NCBI RefSeq assembly: GCF_006439015.1 | Contig: NZ_RCZG01000004.1 | Coordinates: 498,733-562,732 of the forward strand | Length of the DNA stretch: 64,000 nt | Direction of reading: 5' to 3' | Origin: Mycolicibacterium hodleri | Lineage (GTDB): Bacteria; Actinomycetota; Actinomycetes; Mycobacteriales; Mycobacteriaceae | Part shown: piece by piece, positions 17,562-27,617 of the stretch | How positions within the stretch are numbered: the stretch's first letter is position 1 | Layout: every line of letters begins with the position of its first letter | Position numbers and translations under genes: made by a program | The notes under the pieces: model-generated | What the model was told of the DNA's origin: nothing | The model's database searches: none | What the model saw: the letters and a program-made list of their open reading frames with translations, nothing else

Positions 17562-18068
17562 TCAGAGCAGTTCCAGAAGGAACGGGAGCTCCTGGGTGGC
17601 ATACCAGGCAAGGTCGTGATCCTGCGCATCGCCAACGGTCAACTCGGCGTCCTCGTCACCGAAGTCGGCGAGGTCCACCACCTCGATCGCGGCCGTCACG
17701 GCGGGCTCCGCCGCCGCGTTGTCCAGGTAGGCGGCGATCACGTCAGCCATGTCGATGGGGCCCGCCAACCGCACGACGGCGTCGTCCAGATCGGGGCGGA
17801 TGGTCACCCCCTCGACGTCGGCGACGAGCACCGCACGCCGCAGCGGGAGGTCACCGTCAGTACCGGTTCCCTCGCCCGCCAGCAGCCGCAGCGACGCCAG
17901 GGCCGCCTCGCGTAGGGCCACCTCGGCGAGCTCGTCGTCGTCGCCATCGGCATAGGACTCCCGCAGAGTAGGAGTGACGGCGAACGCCGTCCCGCTCAGT
18001 GCGTGCATCGACCGATCGGCGACGAACCGCTGCAGCATGGCCAGGGTCGCGGGGATGTAGACACGCAC
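17562..18068 (-). CDS. Conserved mycobacterial protein (Rv3231c-like)
   Basis: 168-residue acidic protein without membrane segments, signal peptide or catalytic motif that I can recognise. It begins MRVYIPATLAMLQRFVADR and resembles Rv3231c, a protein of about the same length in the same place. The gene is the last of a run wax synthase-like - ppk2 - this gene, 18 bases after ppk2. Its constant linkage with PPK2 suggests a role in the same process, but this is inference only. Confidence 0.8.
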   Translation of the reverse strand: MRVYIPATLAMLQRFVADRSMHALSGTAFAVTPTLRESYADGDDDELAEVALREAALASLRLLAGEGTGTDGDLPLRRAVLVADVEGVTIRPDLDDAVVRLAGPIDMADVIAAYLDNAAAEPAVTAAIEVVDLADFGDEDAELTVGDAQDHDLAWYATQELPFLLELL

Positions 18069-18086
18069 CAGGCGAGACTAGCGGTC

Positions 18087-18950
18087 CTACTCCTTGTCCC
18101 CCATCAAGGTCGCGACGTGGTCGTCGACGTATGTCGATAACGAGCGCGACGGCCGCTCGTAGGTGTTGCTCAGGATCGGCCGCTCCGGGAGCTCGACCAC
18201 CGGAAGCTCGACATCGTGGTAATCGACGGTGGAGAGCAGATGGTTCATCATGTTCAGCCTGGCGTGCTTCTTGATGTCGGACTCCACCACGAACCACGGG
18301 CTCTGCGGAATGTCGGTGTGAACCATCATCTGGTCCTTCGCCCGCGAATAATCCTCCCAGCGATACACCGATTCCAGATCCATCGGGCTCAGCTTCCACT
18401 GACGTACCGGGTCGTTCATCCGGGACTTGAACCGGCGCAGCTGCTCGTCATCGGACACCGAGAACCAATACTTGCGGAGAAGGATTCCGTCCTCCAGGAG
18501 CATCTGCTCGAAGACCGGGGTCTGGCGCAGGAACAACGTATGTTCCTGCGGCGTACAGAATCCCATGACCTGCTCGACACCGGCCCGGTTGTACCAGGAT
18601 CGGTCGAAGAGCACGATCTCGCCCTTAGATGGCAGTTCCGCGACGTAGCGCTGGTAGTACCACTGACCACGCTCCCGGTCGCTGGGCGCCGGCAGGGCAG
18701 CGATCCGCGCTACCCGGGGACTGAGGTACTCGGTGATCCGCTTTATGGTGCCGCCCTTGCCTGCGGCGTCGCGCCCCTCGAAGATGACCGCAACGCGAGC
18801 CCCAGTGTGACGTACCCACTCTTGGAGTTTCACGAATTCAGTTTGGAGACGGAATAATTCGGCTTCGTAGACGTCCGTCGGGATCTTGGCCGTCTTCGAG
18901 TTCTTCGCGTCGCGCTTCTTGGCGGACTTCGCCGACTTGCTCTTGCTCAT
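18087..18950 (-). CDS. ppk2: Polyphosphate kinase 2
   Basis: 287-residue PPK2-family kinase (Rv3232c type) that uses polyphosphate to phosphorylate nucleotides or runs the reverse reaction. Walker A is IFEGRDAAGKGGTIKR (about 55-70); the lid module and Walker B are EIVLFDRSWYNRAGVE. The family signatures SDREQ-like SDRERGQWYYQRYV and KYWFSVSDDEQ are present. The N-terminus is a lysine/serine-rich tail of about 20 residues. It sits 24 bases after the wax synthase-like gene. Confidence 0.93.
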   Translation of the reverse strand: MSKSKSAKSAKKRDAKNSKTAKIPTDVYEAELFRLQTEFVKLQEWVRHTGARVAVIFEGRDAAGKGGTIKRITEYLSPRVARIAALPAPSDRERGQWYYQRYVAELPSKGEIVLFDRSWYNRAGVEQVMGFCTPQEHTLFLRQTPVFEQMLLEDGILLRKYWFSVSDDEQLRRFKSRMNDPVRQWKLSPMDLESVYRWEDYSRAKDQMMVHTDIPQSPWFVVESDIKKHARLNMMNHLLSTVDYHDVELPVVELPERPILSNTYERPSRSLSTYVDDHVATLMGDKE

Positions 18951-18974
18951 CGCCGAATCGTAGTGCGATGGGAC

Positions 18975-20384
18975 TTACTGTGCTGACTCCAGCAATTCGT
19001 CGAGCGACTCGCGCAGCAGGGCGGGAACCATGTCGACGTCGCTCATCGCGTCGCGGTCTGCGTTGATGCCGTAATACAGCATGCCGTTGTAGGACGTCAC
19101 GCCGATCGCAAGCACCTGCCCCTTCAACAGCGGCGGCACGGAATACGTCTCCACCAACTTGGTTCCGGCCACGTACATCTGCTTCTGCGCGCCGGGCACG
19201 TTGGTGATGAGAAGGTTGAACTGCCGCGCCGAGAAACTGGTCGCGACGCGAGTTCCCATGGCGTGCAACGTCGGTGGCGCAAAACCGGACAGGGTGACGA
19301 TGGTTTGGGCGTCGACCAGACTCGCAGCAGACGAGTGCGATTCCGTGGCGTGGGCGATCTGCGACAGCCGGACCACCGCATTGCCCTCGCCCGTAGGCAG
19401 GTCGATCAGGAAGGGCGACACCTCACTGATCGCCTGGCCAGGACCCGTCGCGTCCATCTCCGCCTCCGGGTATACCGACATGGGGACCATCGCCCGAATC
19501 GTCGATGTCGCGGTAACCGGCTCGCCACGCGACAGCAGCCAGTTGCGCAGCGCCCCGGTGATGACGGCGAGGATCACGTCATTGACGTCGCCGTCGTAGC
19601 GCGCCCGCAGCCTGCGGTAGTCCTCCAGTTGATGACTGGCGACGGTGAAGCGCCGGTTGCGGGACACGGTCGTATTGAGCGGACTGCTCGGAGCGGTGCC
19701 CCGCGCCAGTGTGCGGGCGACGCCGACCAAGTGGCGGCCCGCCTCCGCCAGATGGCTGGTGTTGGTGATCGTCTCGGTGAACGCGGACCGGGCCGACGCG
19801 AGCTGACTGCCGGGACGCGCGATGAACTCGCCGACCGCGCCGAGGGCCAGCCTCGCGTCGCTCGGCTCGCGCGCCGGAATCCAGATGTCCTCCCCGAACT
19901 CCGGGGCCTTCTGGGTGCGGTCCGCGATGACGTGCCCGATCTCCAGTGCCCCCATGCCGTTGACGAGCGCCTGGTGAGACTTCGTGTAGATCGCGATGCG
20001 GTTCTTGGTCAGTCCTTCGACCAGGTACATCTCCCACAAGGGGCGGGACTTGTCGAGCGGCCGCGAACCGATCCGTGCGACCAGTTCGTGCAGCTGCGCG
20101 TCGCTGCCCGGGGATGGAAGCGCCGACCGGCGGATGTGATAGGTGATGTCGAACTCGCGATCGTCGATCCACACCGGCTTGCCGAGGCCGAGGACCACCT
20201 CACGGACCTTCTGCCGGTACCGCGGGATCTGCGGCAACCGTCGCTCGACGGTCTCCAGCAGCGTCTCGTAGCTCAACCCGTTACGCGGCTTGCGCAGGAT
20301 CGACAACGACCCCACGTACATCGGCGTCGACGTGTTCTCGAGGTGGTAGTAGGAGGCGTCGGGTGCCGACAATCTCGTCACCAT
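18975..20384 (-). CDS. Wax ester synthase/DGAT-family protein (Tgs3-like) with altered active site
   Basis: 469-residue WS/DGAT-family protein. The family N-terminus SAPDASYYHLENTSTPMYVG and C-terminal NVPGAQKQMYVAG stretch are intact. The catalytic HHxxxDG motif reads HQALVNG at residues 137-143: the second His is Gln and the Asp is Asn, so ordinary acyltransferase activity is in doubt. In M. tuberculosis the region is two genes (Rv3234c/tgs3 and Rv3233c) whose lengths add up to about this one, so this looks like the unbroken form. The frame opens at 20456; ATG 20384 fits the family start. Confidence 0.85.
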   Translation of the reverse strand: MVTRLSAPDASYYHLENTSTPMYVGSLSILRKPRNGLSYETLLETVERRLPQIPRYRQKVREVVLGLGKPVWIDDREFDITYHIRRSALPSPGSDAQLHELVARIGSRPLDKSRPLWEMYLVEGLTKNRIAIYTKSHQALVNGMGALEIGHVIADRTQKAPEFGEDIWIPAREPSDARLALGAVGEFIARPGSQLASARSAFTETITNTSHLAEAGRHLVGVARTLARGTAPSSPLNTTVSRNRRFTVASHQLEDYRRLRARYDGDVNDVILAVITGALRNWLLSRGEPVTATSTIRAMVPMSVYPEAEMDATGPGQAISEVSPFLIDLPTGEGNAVVRLSQIAHATESHSSAASLVDAQTIVTLSGFAPPTLHAMGTRVATSFSARQFNLLITNVPGAQKQMYVAGTKLVETYSVPPLLKGQVLAIGVTSYNGMLYYGINADRDAMSDVDMVPALLRESLDELLESAQ

Positions 20385-20551
20385 GACCGCATCCCATCCT
20401 TCGCTCAACGTCTGAACCCCGTCACGGTAACCGGCGGAGCTGCACGGCCGCAGCACGGGTGCACCAGAGCGTCCTCGGGCCGTGGGATCATGAATGCGTC
20501 TGCACTCTCCGGCAGATGTCGTCTATTCGCCTCGACCGCTGGAGAGCTGCA

Positions 20552-21076
20552 GTGACCGCATCGCGCATCCCGACCCGACGCACCTCATTTACCTCGCCGG
20601 TGGTCGACTATGAACCCCCGCCCGTCGCGGCCTCGTTGGTCAGCCCATGCCCGCAGCCGTCTCCCGCCGCACTGCACCGGCACACTCCCAGGGCCTTGCG
20701 CTCGGTCCCAGCCACGGCAACCGTTCAGCCGCGCACCGCCGAACGGCTGCCACCGCGGGCGGCGGGTGTGTTCGCCGACACCGCCCTGCGCCGCGTGCTG
20801 GAGGTGACCGACAGACGTCGACCGGTCGCTCAGCTGAGGCACCTGCTCGCTCCGGCCCTGATCGACGCCGTGGCGGCATCGGGCAGAGCGGAATCCGGTG
20901 GGGGCGCCGCCGTCCTCAAACGGGTACGCCTACGGTCAGCCGAGGTCCGCGACGGCGAGGCAACGGCGGCCGAAGTGTTCGCCACATACTCACGCGGCCA
21001 ACGCGTCCGCGCCATCGCCGGACGCGTCGAACTCGTCAACGGACGCTGGCTGGTGACCGCACTGCAGATCGGCTGA
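20552..21076 (+). CDS. Rv3235-family protein (DUF6459-like)
   Basis: 174-residue protein with a proline/arginine-rich N-terminal half and a compact C-terminal alpha/beta domain ending RVRAIAGRVELVNGRWLVTALQIG. This tail is the mark of the Rv3235 family. GTG 20552 has GGAGA 7-11 bases upstream; ATG 20516 is a possible alternative. It is convergent with secA1, with only 26 bases between stops. No function is known to me. The link to secA is seen in several actinobacteria, which is suggestive only. Confidence 0.75.
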   Translation: MTASRIPTRRTSFTSPVVDYEPPPVAASLVSPCPQPSPAALHRHTPRALRSVPATATVQPRTAERLPPRAAGVFADTALRRVLEVTDRRRPVAQLRHLLAPALIDAVAASGRAESGGGAAVLKRVRLRSAEVRDGEATAAEVFATYSRGQRVRAIAGRVELVNGRWLVTALQIG

Positions 21077-21102
21077 CTAGCCGCTCCGGCTCAATTCGCA
21101 GC

Positions 21103-23970
21103 TCAGCCGCGGCGCGCCTTTGGTCCGCCCCGGCTCTGCCGACGCGCGGCCTCACGCCGCTCGCGGCGCGTGCCGCCGGTCGGTGCCGCATGCTTGCCGC
21201 GGCCGTCGCGCTGCACTTCCGCCGAACCGTCCTCGGCAGGACCGGAATAAGTCATCGGTCGCGACTGCCCGTCGTCGATTCCCTTGACGCGTAACGCCGC
21301 AGGCGCCGGACGAGACCGCTCCTCAGTCGCGACGGTGCCCTCGTCGTCGGCATCGGTCTGGGCGTCCGACTGGCGCGCCTTCGCAGCTGCGGCGGCCGCA
21401 TCGGCCGCGAACTGTGCCAGGTTCGGCGGCGCCGCAGTGGCGCCCACCTGTGACGCGGGGTTGGGCGCGGCCTGCACCTGGGCGTTGAACAACAGCCCGA
21501 CCGACTCCTCCTTGAGGCCGTCGAGCATGCCCATGAACATGTCGTAACCCTCGCGCTGATACTCGACGAGCGGGTCGCGCTGCGCCATGGCGCGCAGGCC
21601 GATGCCCTCCTTGAGGTAATCCATTTCGTAGAGGTGTTCGCGCCACTTGCGGTCGATCGTGGTGAGCAGCACGCTGCGCTCGAGCTGGCGCATCGCACCC
21701 TCACCACCGATCGCGGTCAGCTCCGCCTCGCGCGCTGCGTAGGCCTGCCGCGCGTCCTCGAGGAGTGCTTCTCGCAGTTCGTCACTCGTAAGCTCGCCCT
21801 CTTCACCCACCGCGCTGGAGTCGATGAGGTCGTGGTGGTCGATCCCGACCGGGTAGAGCATCTTGAGCGCGTCCCACAGCGCGCCCAGGTCCCAGTCCTC
21901 GGAGTAGCCCTCGGACGTAGCGCCGTCGACGTAGGCATTGACGACGTCGGTGACCATCTTCTTGGCCTGGTCCTGCACGCTCTCGCCCTCGAGGATCAGC
22001 CTGCGTTCGGCGTAGACGACCTTGCGCTGCTGGTTCATCACCTCGTCGTACTTGAGGACGTTCTTGCGGACCTCGAAGTTCTGCTGCTCGACCTGCGTCT
22101 GCGCGCTCTTGATCGCCCTGGTGACCATGTTGGCCTCGATGGGAACGTCTTCGGGGAGATTCAGGCGGGTGAGCAGCGACTCCAGCGTGGCGCCGTTGAA
22201 GCGCCGCATGAGCTCATCGCCGAGCGACAGGTAGAAGCGCGACTCGCCGGGATCGCCCTGGCGACCGGACCGTCCGCGCAACTGATTGTCGATGCGACGC
22301 GATTCGTGACGCTCGGTGCCCAGCACGTATAGGCCGCCGACCTCGCGCACCTCCTTGGCCTCGGCGTCCGCTTCGGACTTCACCTGGGCCAACGCGTTGT
22401 CCCACGCCGCCTCGTAGTCCTCCGGCGTCTCGATGGGGTCCAGGCCGCGGTCGCGCAGTCGTTTGTCGGCGAGGAAGTCGACGTTGCCGCCGAGCACGAT
22501 GTCGGTGCCACGGCCAGCCATGTTGGTGGCGACGGTGATGGCGTTGCGCCTGCCCGCCTCGGCGATGATGTTCGCCTCCTGCTCGTGGAACTTGGCGTTC
22601 AGCACGTTGTGCGGGATACGGCGCTTGGTGAATTGCTTGGACAGGTACTCGGAACGCTCAACGCTGGTGGTGCCGATGAGAACCGGCTGCCCCTTCTCGT
22701 AGCGCTCGCTGACGTCGTCGACGACGGCAATGTACTTGGCTTCCTCGGTCTTGTAGATGAGGTCCGACTGGTCGGTGCGGACCATGTCCCGGTTCGTCGG
22801 GATGGACACCACGCCGAGGCCGTAGATCTCGTGTAGTTCGGCCGCCTCGGTCTGGGCGGTGCCCGTCATGCCGGACAGCTTGTCGTACAGCCGGAAGTAG
22901 TTCTGCAGAGTGATCGTGGCCAGCGTCTGGTTCTCGGCCTTGATCTCGACGTGCTCCTTGGCCTCGATGGCCTGGTGCATGCCCTCGTTGTAACGGCGGC
23001 CGACGAGCACTCGGCCGGTGAACTCATCGACGATGATCACTTCGCCATCGCGGACGATGTAGTCCTTGTCGCGCGAGAAGAGCTCCTTGGCCTTCAGGCA
23101 GTTGTTCAGGTAGCTGACCAGGGGCGAGTTGGCGGCCTCGTAGAGGTTTTCGATGCCGAGCTGATCCTCGACGAACTCGACGCCCACCTCGTGTACTCCG
23201 ATGGTGCGCTTGCGGATGTCGACCTCGTAGTGGACGTCCTTCTCCATCAGGGGCGCGAGGCGCGCGAACTCGACGTACCAGTTCGACGCACCGTCAGCCG
23301 GACCGGAGATGATCAGCGGCGTACGGGCCTCGTCGATCAGAATCGAGTCAACCTCGTCGACGACCGCGTAGTTGTGGCCGCGCTGCACCATGTCATCGAC
23401 CGTGTGTGCCATGTTGTCGCGCAGATAGTCGAAGCCGAATTCATTGTTGGTGCCGTACGTGATGTCGGCGGCGTACGCCACCCGACGCTCATCGGGCGTC
23501 ATCTGACCGAGGATCACGCCGACCTCCAGGCCCAGGAAGCGGTGCACGCGACCCATCCATTCGCTGTCGCGTTTGGCCAGGTAGTCATTCACCGTGACGA
23601 CGTGCACGCCATTGTCGGAGAGCGCGTTCAGATAGGCGGGCAGCACACATGTCAGCGTCTTGCCCTCACCGGTCTTCATCTCGGCGACGTTGCCGAAGTG
23701 CAGCGCAGCGCCGCCCATGATCTGCACGTCGAACGGCCGCTGATTCAATACCCGCCACGCCGCCTCGCGCGCGACGGCAAACGCCTCCGGCATGATGTCG
23801 TCGAGCGTCTCTCCGCCTGCGACGCGCTTCTTGAACTCGTCGGTCTTGGCGCGCAGTTCGTCGTCGGACAGCTTCTCGACGTCGTCAGACAGGGAGTTGA
23901 CGTAGTCAGCGACCCTCTTGAGGCGCTTGACCATGCGGCCTTCACCGAGACGGAGCAACTTAGACAGCAC
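21103..23970 (-). CDS. secA1: Preprotein translocase ATPase SecA1
   Basis: 955-residue SecA (Rv3240c type), the motor that drives unfolded proteins through SecYEG at the membrane. Walker A in [19 protein letters not shown] (about 98-116), DEVDSIL as Walker B, the preprotein-binding domain after [25 protein letters not shown] and [20 protein letters not shown] helicase motifs. The C-terminal linker is low-complexity and ends in a basic [18 protein letters not shown] tail with no zinc-binding Cys cluster, usual for mycobacterial SecA1. ATG 23970. It is the largest gene in the window. Confidence 0.97.
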   Translation of the reverse strand: MLSKLLRLGEGRMVKRLKRVADYVNSLSDDVEKLSDDELRAKTDEFKKRVAGGETLDDIMPEAFAVAREAAWRVLNQRPFDVQIMGGAALHFGNVAEMKTGEGKTLTCVLPAYLNALSDNGVHVVTVNDYLAKRDSEWMGRVHRFLGLEVGVILGQMTPDERRVAYAADITYGTNNEFGFDYLRDNMAHTVDDMVQRGHNYAVVDEVDSILIDEARTPLIISGPADGASNWYVEFARLAPLMEKDVHYEVDIRKRTIGVHEVGVEFVEDQLGIENLYEAANSPLVSYLNNCLKAKELFSRDKDYIVRDGEVIIVDEFTGRVLVGRRYNEGMHQAIEAKEHVEIKAENQTLATITLQNYFRLYDKLSGMTGTAQTEAAELHEIYGLGVVSIPTNRDMVRTDQSDLIYKTEEAKYIAVVDDVSERYEKGQPVLIGTTSVERSEYLSKQFTKRRIPHNVLNAKFHEQEANIIAEAGRRNAITVATNMAGRGTDIVLGGNVDFLADKRLRDRGLDPIETPEDYEAAWDNALAQVKSEADAEAKEVREVGGLYVLGTERHESRRIDNQLRGRSGRQGDPGESRFYLSLGDELMRRFNGATLESLLTRLNLPEDVPIEANMVTRAIKSAQTQVEQQNFEVRKNVLKYDEVMNQQRKVVYAERRLILEGESVQDQAKKMVTDVVNAYVDGATSEGYSEDWDLGALWDALKMLYPVGIDHHDLIDSSAVGEEGELTSDELREALLEDARQAYAAREAELTAIGGEGAMRQLERSVLLTTIDRKWREHLYEMDYLKEGIGLRAMAQRDPLVEYQREGYDMFMGMLDGLKEESVGLLFNAQVQAAPNPASQVGATAAPPNLAQFAADAAAAAAKARQSDAQTDADDEGTVATEERSRPAPAALRVKGIDDGQSRPMTYSGPAEDGSAEVQRDGRGKHAAPTGGTRRERREAARRQSRGGPKARRG

Positions 23971-24107
23971 GCTAATTTCCCCTAAGCCTGGATGGGGCCT
24001 CGATGGGCCACGATCACTTCAAACGAGGTCCATCGTAGGTGAAGGGCCGAGCCGGCCAGCCGATGCGCCACGCAGGTCGGCAAGACCGGCCCGAACGAGC
24101 CCAGCGT

Positions 24108-24776
24108 CTACGCGAGCCGGATCAGGCCGTAGTCGTAGGCGTGGCGACGGTAGACGACCGTCGGCTTGTCACTCTCCTGGTCGTGGAACAGGAAGAAGTC
24201 ATGGCCGACCAGTTCCATCTCGTAGAGCGCGTCGTCGACAGTCATCGGGGTGGCGGTGTGTTCCTTGGTGCGAACGATCCGACCAGGCTCGTGGTCCTCG
24301 GGCGCCGGGGTCTCCTCTTCGACGGGCGCAGGCACCGGCTCGAGCAGCTGAGTGATCGCGGTGGCCTCGGCCAGCGAGACGGGAGTCTTGTCGCCGTAGT
24401 GAATCTTGCGGCGGTCCTTGCTCTTCCGCAGGCGGTTCTCGAGTTTGCTTACGGCCGATTCCAGAGCGGCGTAGAAGCTGTCGGCGCAGGCTTCACCGCG
24501 CGCGACGGGTCCACGGCCTCTAGCCGTGATCTCCACGTGTTGGCAGTTCTTGCGTTGCCGGCGGTTGCGCTCGTGATCGAGTTCGACGTCGAACAGGTAG
24601 ATGGTGCGGTCGAAGTGCTCCAGTCGAGCAAGCTTCTCCGAGACGTAGGTGCGGAAGTGGTCGGGGATTTCGACGTTGCGGCCCTTGACGACGATCTCGG
24701 CGCGGGGTCCGTCGTGCGGATCTCCCTCATCGCCCACCATCGCCGAGTTATTGGTTTCCATGGATTGGATTGACAT
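24108..24776 (-). CDS. hpf: Ribosome hibernation factor (HPF/MPY, long form)
   Basis: 222-residue long-type hibernation-promoting factor matching Rv3241c and the M. smegmatis factor called MPY, which sits in the 30S decoding centre of idle ribosomes. N-terminal S30AE domain: IVVKGRNVEIPDHFRTYV to about residue 125; charged linker with PVEEETPAPEDHEPG; C-terminal domain HTATPMTVDDALYEMELVGHDFFLF. Start ATG 24776 is the first Met next to the domain; ATG 24761 is the next option. A 310-base gap without a gene lies upstream and holds an inverted repeat at 25003-25022. Confidence 0.9.
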   Translation of the reverse strand: MSIQSMETNNSAMVGDEGDPHDGPRAEIVVKGRNVEIPDHFRTYVSEKLARLEHFDRTIYLFDVELDHERNRRQRKNCQHVEITARGRGPVARGEACADSFYAALESAVSKLENRLRKSKDRRKIHYGDKTPVSLAEATAITQLLEPVPAPVEEETPAPEDHEPGRIVRTKEHTATPMTVDDALYEMELVGHDFFLFHDQESDKPTVVYRRHAYDYGLIRLA

Positions 24777-25002
24777 ACTTGGCAACTCGTTCCTCTTCGG
24801 CTTGGACCGTTCAAGCACGCAAAAACGTGCACGGCTGCTAACGGATACGCGGCGAGGGACCGGAATGTCGTCGACCCGCGGCGCAAGGTGTCGAGTGCTC
24901 ACCTCCTACCGCTTTTTCCAGCGAGGTGGCGCCGGTGTTTCTCGACGCCGCCGTGAGTCGTTCACGGGTGGTTGGCCCCAACGTAGTCCGTGTTCACCCG
25001 CA

Positions 25003-25022
25003 TGTGCCACATATTCGGCACA
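25003..25022. promoter_or_regulatory. Inverted repeat upstream of the hibernation factor gene
   Basis: TGTGCC (25003-25008) and GGCACA (25017-25022) are perfect complements around 8 bases. It lies about 230 bases before ATG 24776, in the 310-base gap between comF-like and hpf. It looks like a dimer-binding site; the binding protein is unknown. I see no gene in the rest of this gap. Confidence 0.4.
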
Positions 25023-25086
25023 CCTGTCTCGAGTTCTTCGCTTCGGTGTGATCTAGGTGTAATCGGCGCGGGCGTCGACCGAACGA

Positions 25087-25713
25087 TCATGCGTGCGCGA
25101 TGGCGAGGATGGCGGAAACCCGCGCCCCGGCAGTTTGCAGGACGCGGACCGCCTCACGACCGGTGGCGCCGGTCGTCACGACGTCATCGATGAGCAGCAC
25201 CTCGCCGCTGACGTCCTCGCAGAGCCGCACCCGACCCGCAATGTTGCGTTCCCGCTGCCCGGGCGACAGCCCCACCGAGTCACGGGTGAAGGCCCTCATC
25301 CGAAGGCCCGCGACGACGGTGACGCCGGGAATCGCCGCGGCGTGTGCCATGGCGGTGACGGGGTCGCCGCCACGCCTTCGTGCGGCCGATCTCCTGGTCG
25401 GTGCAGGCACCAGTGTCAGCGGGACCTCGACGATGCCCCATGCCGCCAAGCGGGCCAGTCCGGCGCCGACGGCGACTGCCAGCGGCCCGATGAGATCGGT
25501 GCGGCCGTGCTCCTTCATCGCGATGATCGCCGCCCGCCGGGGCCCGGTGAAGCGGCCGAGCGAGAGAACGGGCACACCGGGGTCGAGGCGCGGGGTGATG
25601 ACCATGGGCTCGTCGTTGAGCACTGCCAACGCGCGTGCACACGTCGGGCACCACCGCGTACCCGGCGTCCCGCAACCACCACATTCCAACGGCAGGACGA
25701 GGTCGAGCAGCAT
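25087..25713 (-). CDS. ComF-family phosphoribosyltransferase-like protein (Rv3242c-like)
   Basis: 208-residue ComF/GntX-type protein. The N-terminal zinc ribbon uses CGGCGTPGTRWCPTC (two CxxC pairs), and the PRTase signature VLLIDDVVTTGATGRE lies near residue 170. VPAPTRRSAARRRGGDP resembles the family's substrate loop. In other bacteria ComF takes part in DNA uptake; in mycobacteria the role is unknown. A 16-bp hairpin lies between this gene and lpqB upstream. Confidence 0.88.
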   Translation of the reverse strand: MLLDLVLPLECGGCGTPGTRWCPTCARALAVLNDEPMVITPRLDPGVPVLSLGRFTGPRRAAIIAMKEHGRTDLIGPLAVAVGAGLARLAAWGIVEVPLTLVPAPTRRSAARRRGGDPVTAMAHAAAIPGVTVVAGLRMRAFTRDSVGLSPGQRERNIAGRVRLCEDVSGEVLLIDDVVTTGATGREAVRVLQTAGARVSAILAIAHA

Positions 25714-25776
25714 GCGTGCAGTGTGACGGGTGGGTCCGACATCGACGATGGAAGAGCATCATCGCGACCCTGCGCC

Positions 25777-25832
25777 GACTGCACGCTCGTTGACGCCTCT
25801 TCTCGACGTTTGCGTACAACGAGCGTGCAGTC
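25777..25832. repeat. Intergenic hairpin with 16-bp arms
   Basis: GACTGCACGCTCGTTG at 25777-25792 is exactly complementary to CAACGAGCGTGCAGTC at 25817-25832, with a 24-base loop. It sits just after lpqB (stop 25848) and before comF, both on the minus strand. It lacks a clear T-run, so it may be a processing or attenuating stem, or a mobile hairpin repeat. Confidence 0.75.
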
Positions 25833-25847
25833 AGCAGCAGGCGGAGA

Positions 25848-27617
25848 TCAGCCGGGTAGCACGGGTAGCGCGCCAGACACCATGAGTGGGCGCACCTCGG
25901 CCCACGTCAGGTCGTTCTCGGCGGCCGAACCGGAAAGCTGCAGCACCCCACGCTGATCCGCGACATACACCGTCGACGGATTGGCCGCGACCATCGACAC
26001 CGGAGCAAGCAGGTTCTGGCTCGGACCGTCGGAGTTCACCCCGTCGAGGTTGACATACGACACCGGATGCTGCCGATCGGTACGGCTGACCACGATGTCG
26101 TCACCCGTGCGCCACGACAGCGACACTGCGGTGTCACCGAGACCGAACCCCAGTCGCCGGGGATAGGTCAAGGCATAGAGTCCGCCTTCTGTCTGCTCGA
26201 CACCCGCCAGGATCACCTGCCCCTCGACGACCATCGCCGCGCGCGTGCCGTCGCGCGACAACTGCAGTTCGGACACCGGACCGGGGAACTTGGTGAACAC
26301 CGCGGTGGCGTCGACCGGGATCCGCGCGGGCTGGCCCGAGGCCGCCTCTTGGATCACGCGAACGACGTTAATGCCGTCCACCACAACCCAAATCGCGTCA
26401 TCGAGCGACCAACTCGGACGCGAGAGCGTTCGCCCGTCGATGGCCTGGGACGCGTTCCCGCCGACCTGACCGATCCACAGGGACGACGCCATGTCCGGCG
26501 CGCCTGGCCGCAGCGTCACCACCGATGCCGCCTCCTGCCCGCTGCGGGACAGCGTGGCCGCCGTCTGTCCCTGCATGTCGCCGAAGGAGCCGGGCACGCG
26601 CGACGTCTTCTGTCCGTCGAGTGACACCAGCGAACCCCCGATGACGGCATGCAGGCCCGCGGCCGCGCCGGGATCGGCACCGGGGTCGGTGGCCGCGACG
26701 TCGGAGGTGTTCCAGCCCTCGGCGAACCGGTCATCGAGGGCTGCGCCGTCTGAGCTGATCACGTAGGGCCCATTCACGCCACTGCGATTCAGGGTCCAGA
26801 TGATCTGCGCGGCGAGCAGTTGCCGGGAATGCGGATCGGTGGTGGACAGGCTCTCCAGGTCGATCCGTGCGCCACCGTAGCCGCGACCGACACCCGTCTT
26901 GCCGCCATCGGCACGCGTCACCGGACCACGCAACCGCAACGGTGGACCCAATAGATTGCGCACGGTATTGGCCATCTCTGGCCGTGGTCCGGACAGGAGT
27001 TTGGTCACCAACTCGGTAGCCAGCTGGTCCGGGTCTGATACCGCCACGTACCGGGGGTCGGGAACGACGGTCTTGCCGGTCGGATCGACGAAGTAGAGGG
27101 TGTTGCGCTTGTAGGTCGACTGGAACTGTTGCCAGTCGAGGAAGACGCCGTTGGGCAGCTTATCGATGCGCCAACCGCCGGGCGTCTTCACCAACTCAAT
27201 CGGCCCGGGATCGGGTAACGCACCATCGCCGGTCTCGAAAACGCCCCTGTCGGAGAGCGATCCGAGGATGTCGGCCTTCATCGTCACCGACACGCGATCG
27301 GGACCCCGCGTTTCCACGAACACGACCCGGTCGATCAACAACGCACTGCCCGCGTCATCCCAGGCGCTGGAGGCAGATTCGGTGAGGAACTGACGTGCGG
27401 CCAGGTGCCGGTTGGCCGGATCGGCAGTGGCCTTGAGGAATTCGCGCAACAGGATATCCGGATCCATCGCCGGCGACGGGGTGGGCAGACTCGGCGGCGC
27501 AGCCCTATCCATGGTGCCCAGAGCCTGCGGCGCAGACGAACTCGGCACTCCAGCACACCCGGCGAGGGTCAGGACAGCGGCCAGCAGCAGGGAGAACACT
27601 GCGAGCGTGCCTCTCAC
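25848..27617 (-). CDS. lpqB: Lipoprotein LpqB, partner of MtrAB
   Basis: 589-residue secreted lipoprotein with signal peptide and lipobox LAGC (Cys21). Body: GerMN-like domain (about 60-300) with [12 protein letters not shown] and [21 protein letters not shown], then a C-terminal beta-propeller-like region. It matches Rv3244c. LpqB acts with MtrB in cell division and antibiotic tolerance (established knowledge). GTG 27617 overlaps the mtrB stop as GTGA, confirming coupling and the start. Confidence 0.93.
   Translation of the reverse strand: MRGTLAVFSLLLAAVLTLAGCAGVPSSSAPQALGTMDRAAPPSLPTPSPAMDPDILLREFLKATADPANRHLAARQFLTESASSAWDDAGSALLIDRVVFVETRGPDRVSVTMKADILGSLSDRGVFETGDGALPDPGPIELVKTPGGWRIDKLPNGVFLDWQQFQSTYKRNTLYFVDPTGKTVVPDPRYVAVSDPDQLATELVTKLLSGPRPEMANTVRNLLGPPLRLRGPVTRADGGKTGVGRGYGGARIDLESLSTTDPHSRQLLAAQIIWTLNRSGVNGPYVISSDGAALDDRFAEGWNTSDVAATDPGADPGAAAGLHAVIGGSLVSLDGQKTSRVPGSFGDMQGQTAATLSRSGQEAASVVTLRPGAPDMASSLWIGQVGGNASQAIDGRTLSRPSWSLDDAIWVVVDGINVVRVIQEAASGQPARIPVDATAVFTKFPGPVSELQLSRDGTRAAMVVEGQVILAGVEQTEGGLYALTYPRRLGFGLGDTAVSLSWRTGDDIVVSRTDRQHPVSYVNLDGVNSDGPSQNLLAPVSMVAANPSTVYVADQRGVLQLSGSAAENDLTWAEVRPLMVSGALPVLPG

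Noticed and set aside
16629..17915. 428-residue frame antisense to the DesA3 reductase gene
   Set aside because: The minus strand codes a full FAD, NAD and 2Fe-2S protein; the plus frame is low-complexity.
22951..23985. 344-residue frame antisense to secA1
   Set aside because: Shadow of the secA1 coding strand; no family motif or ribosome binding site.
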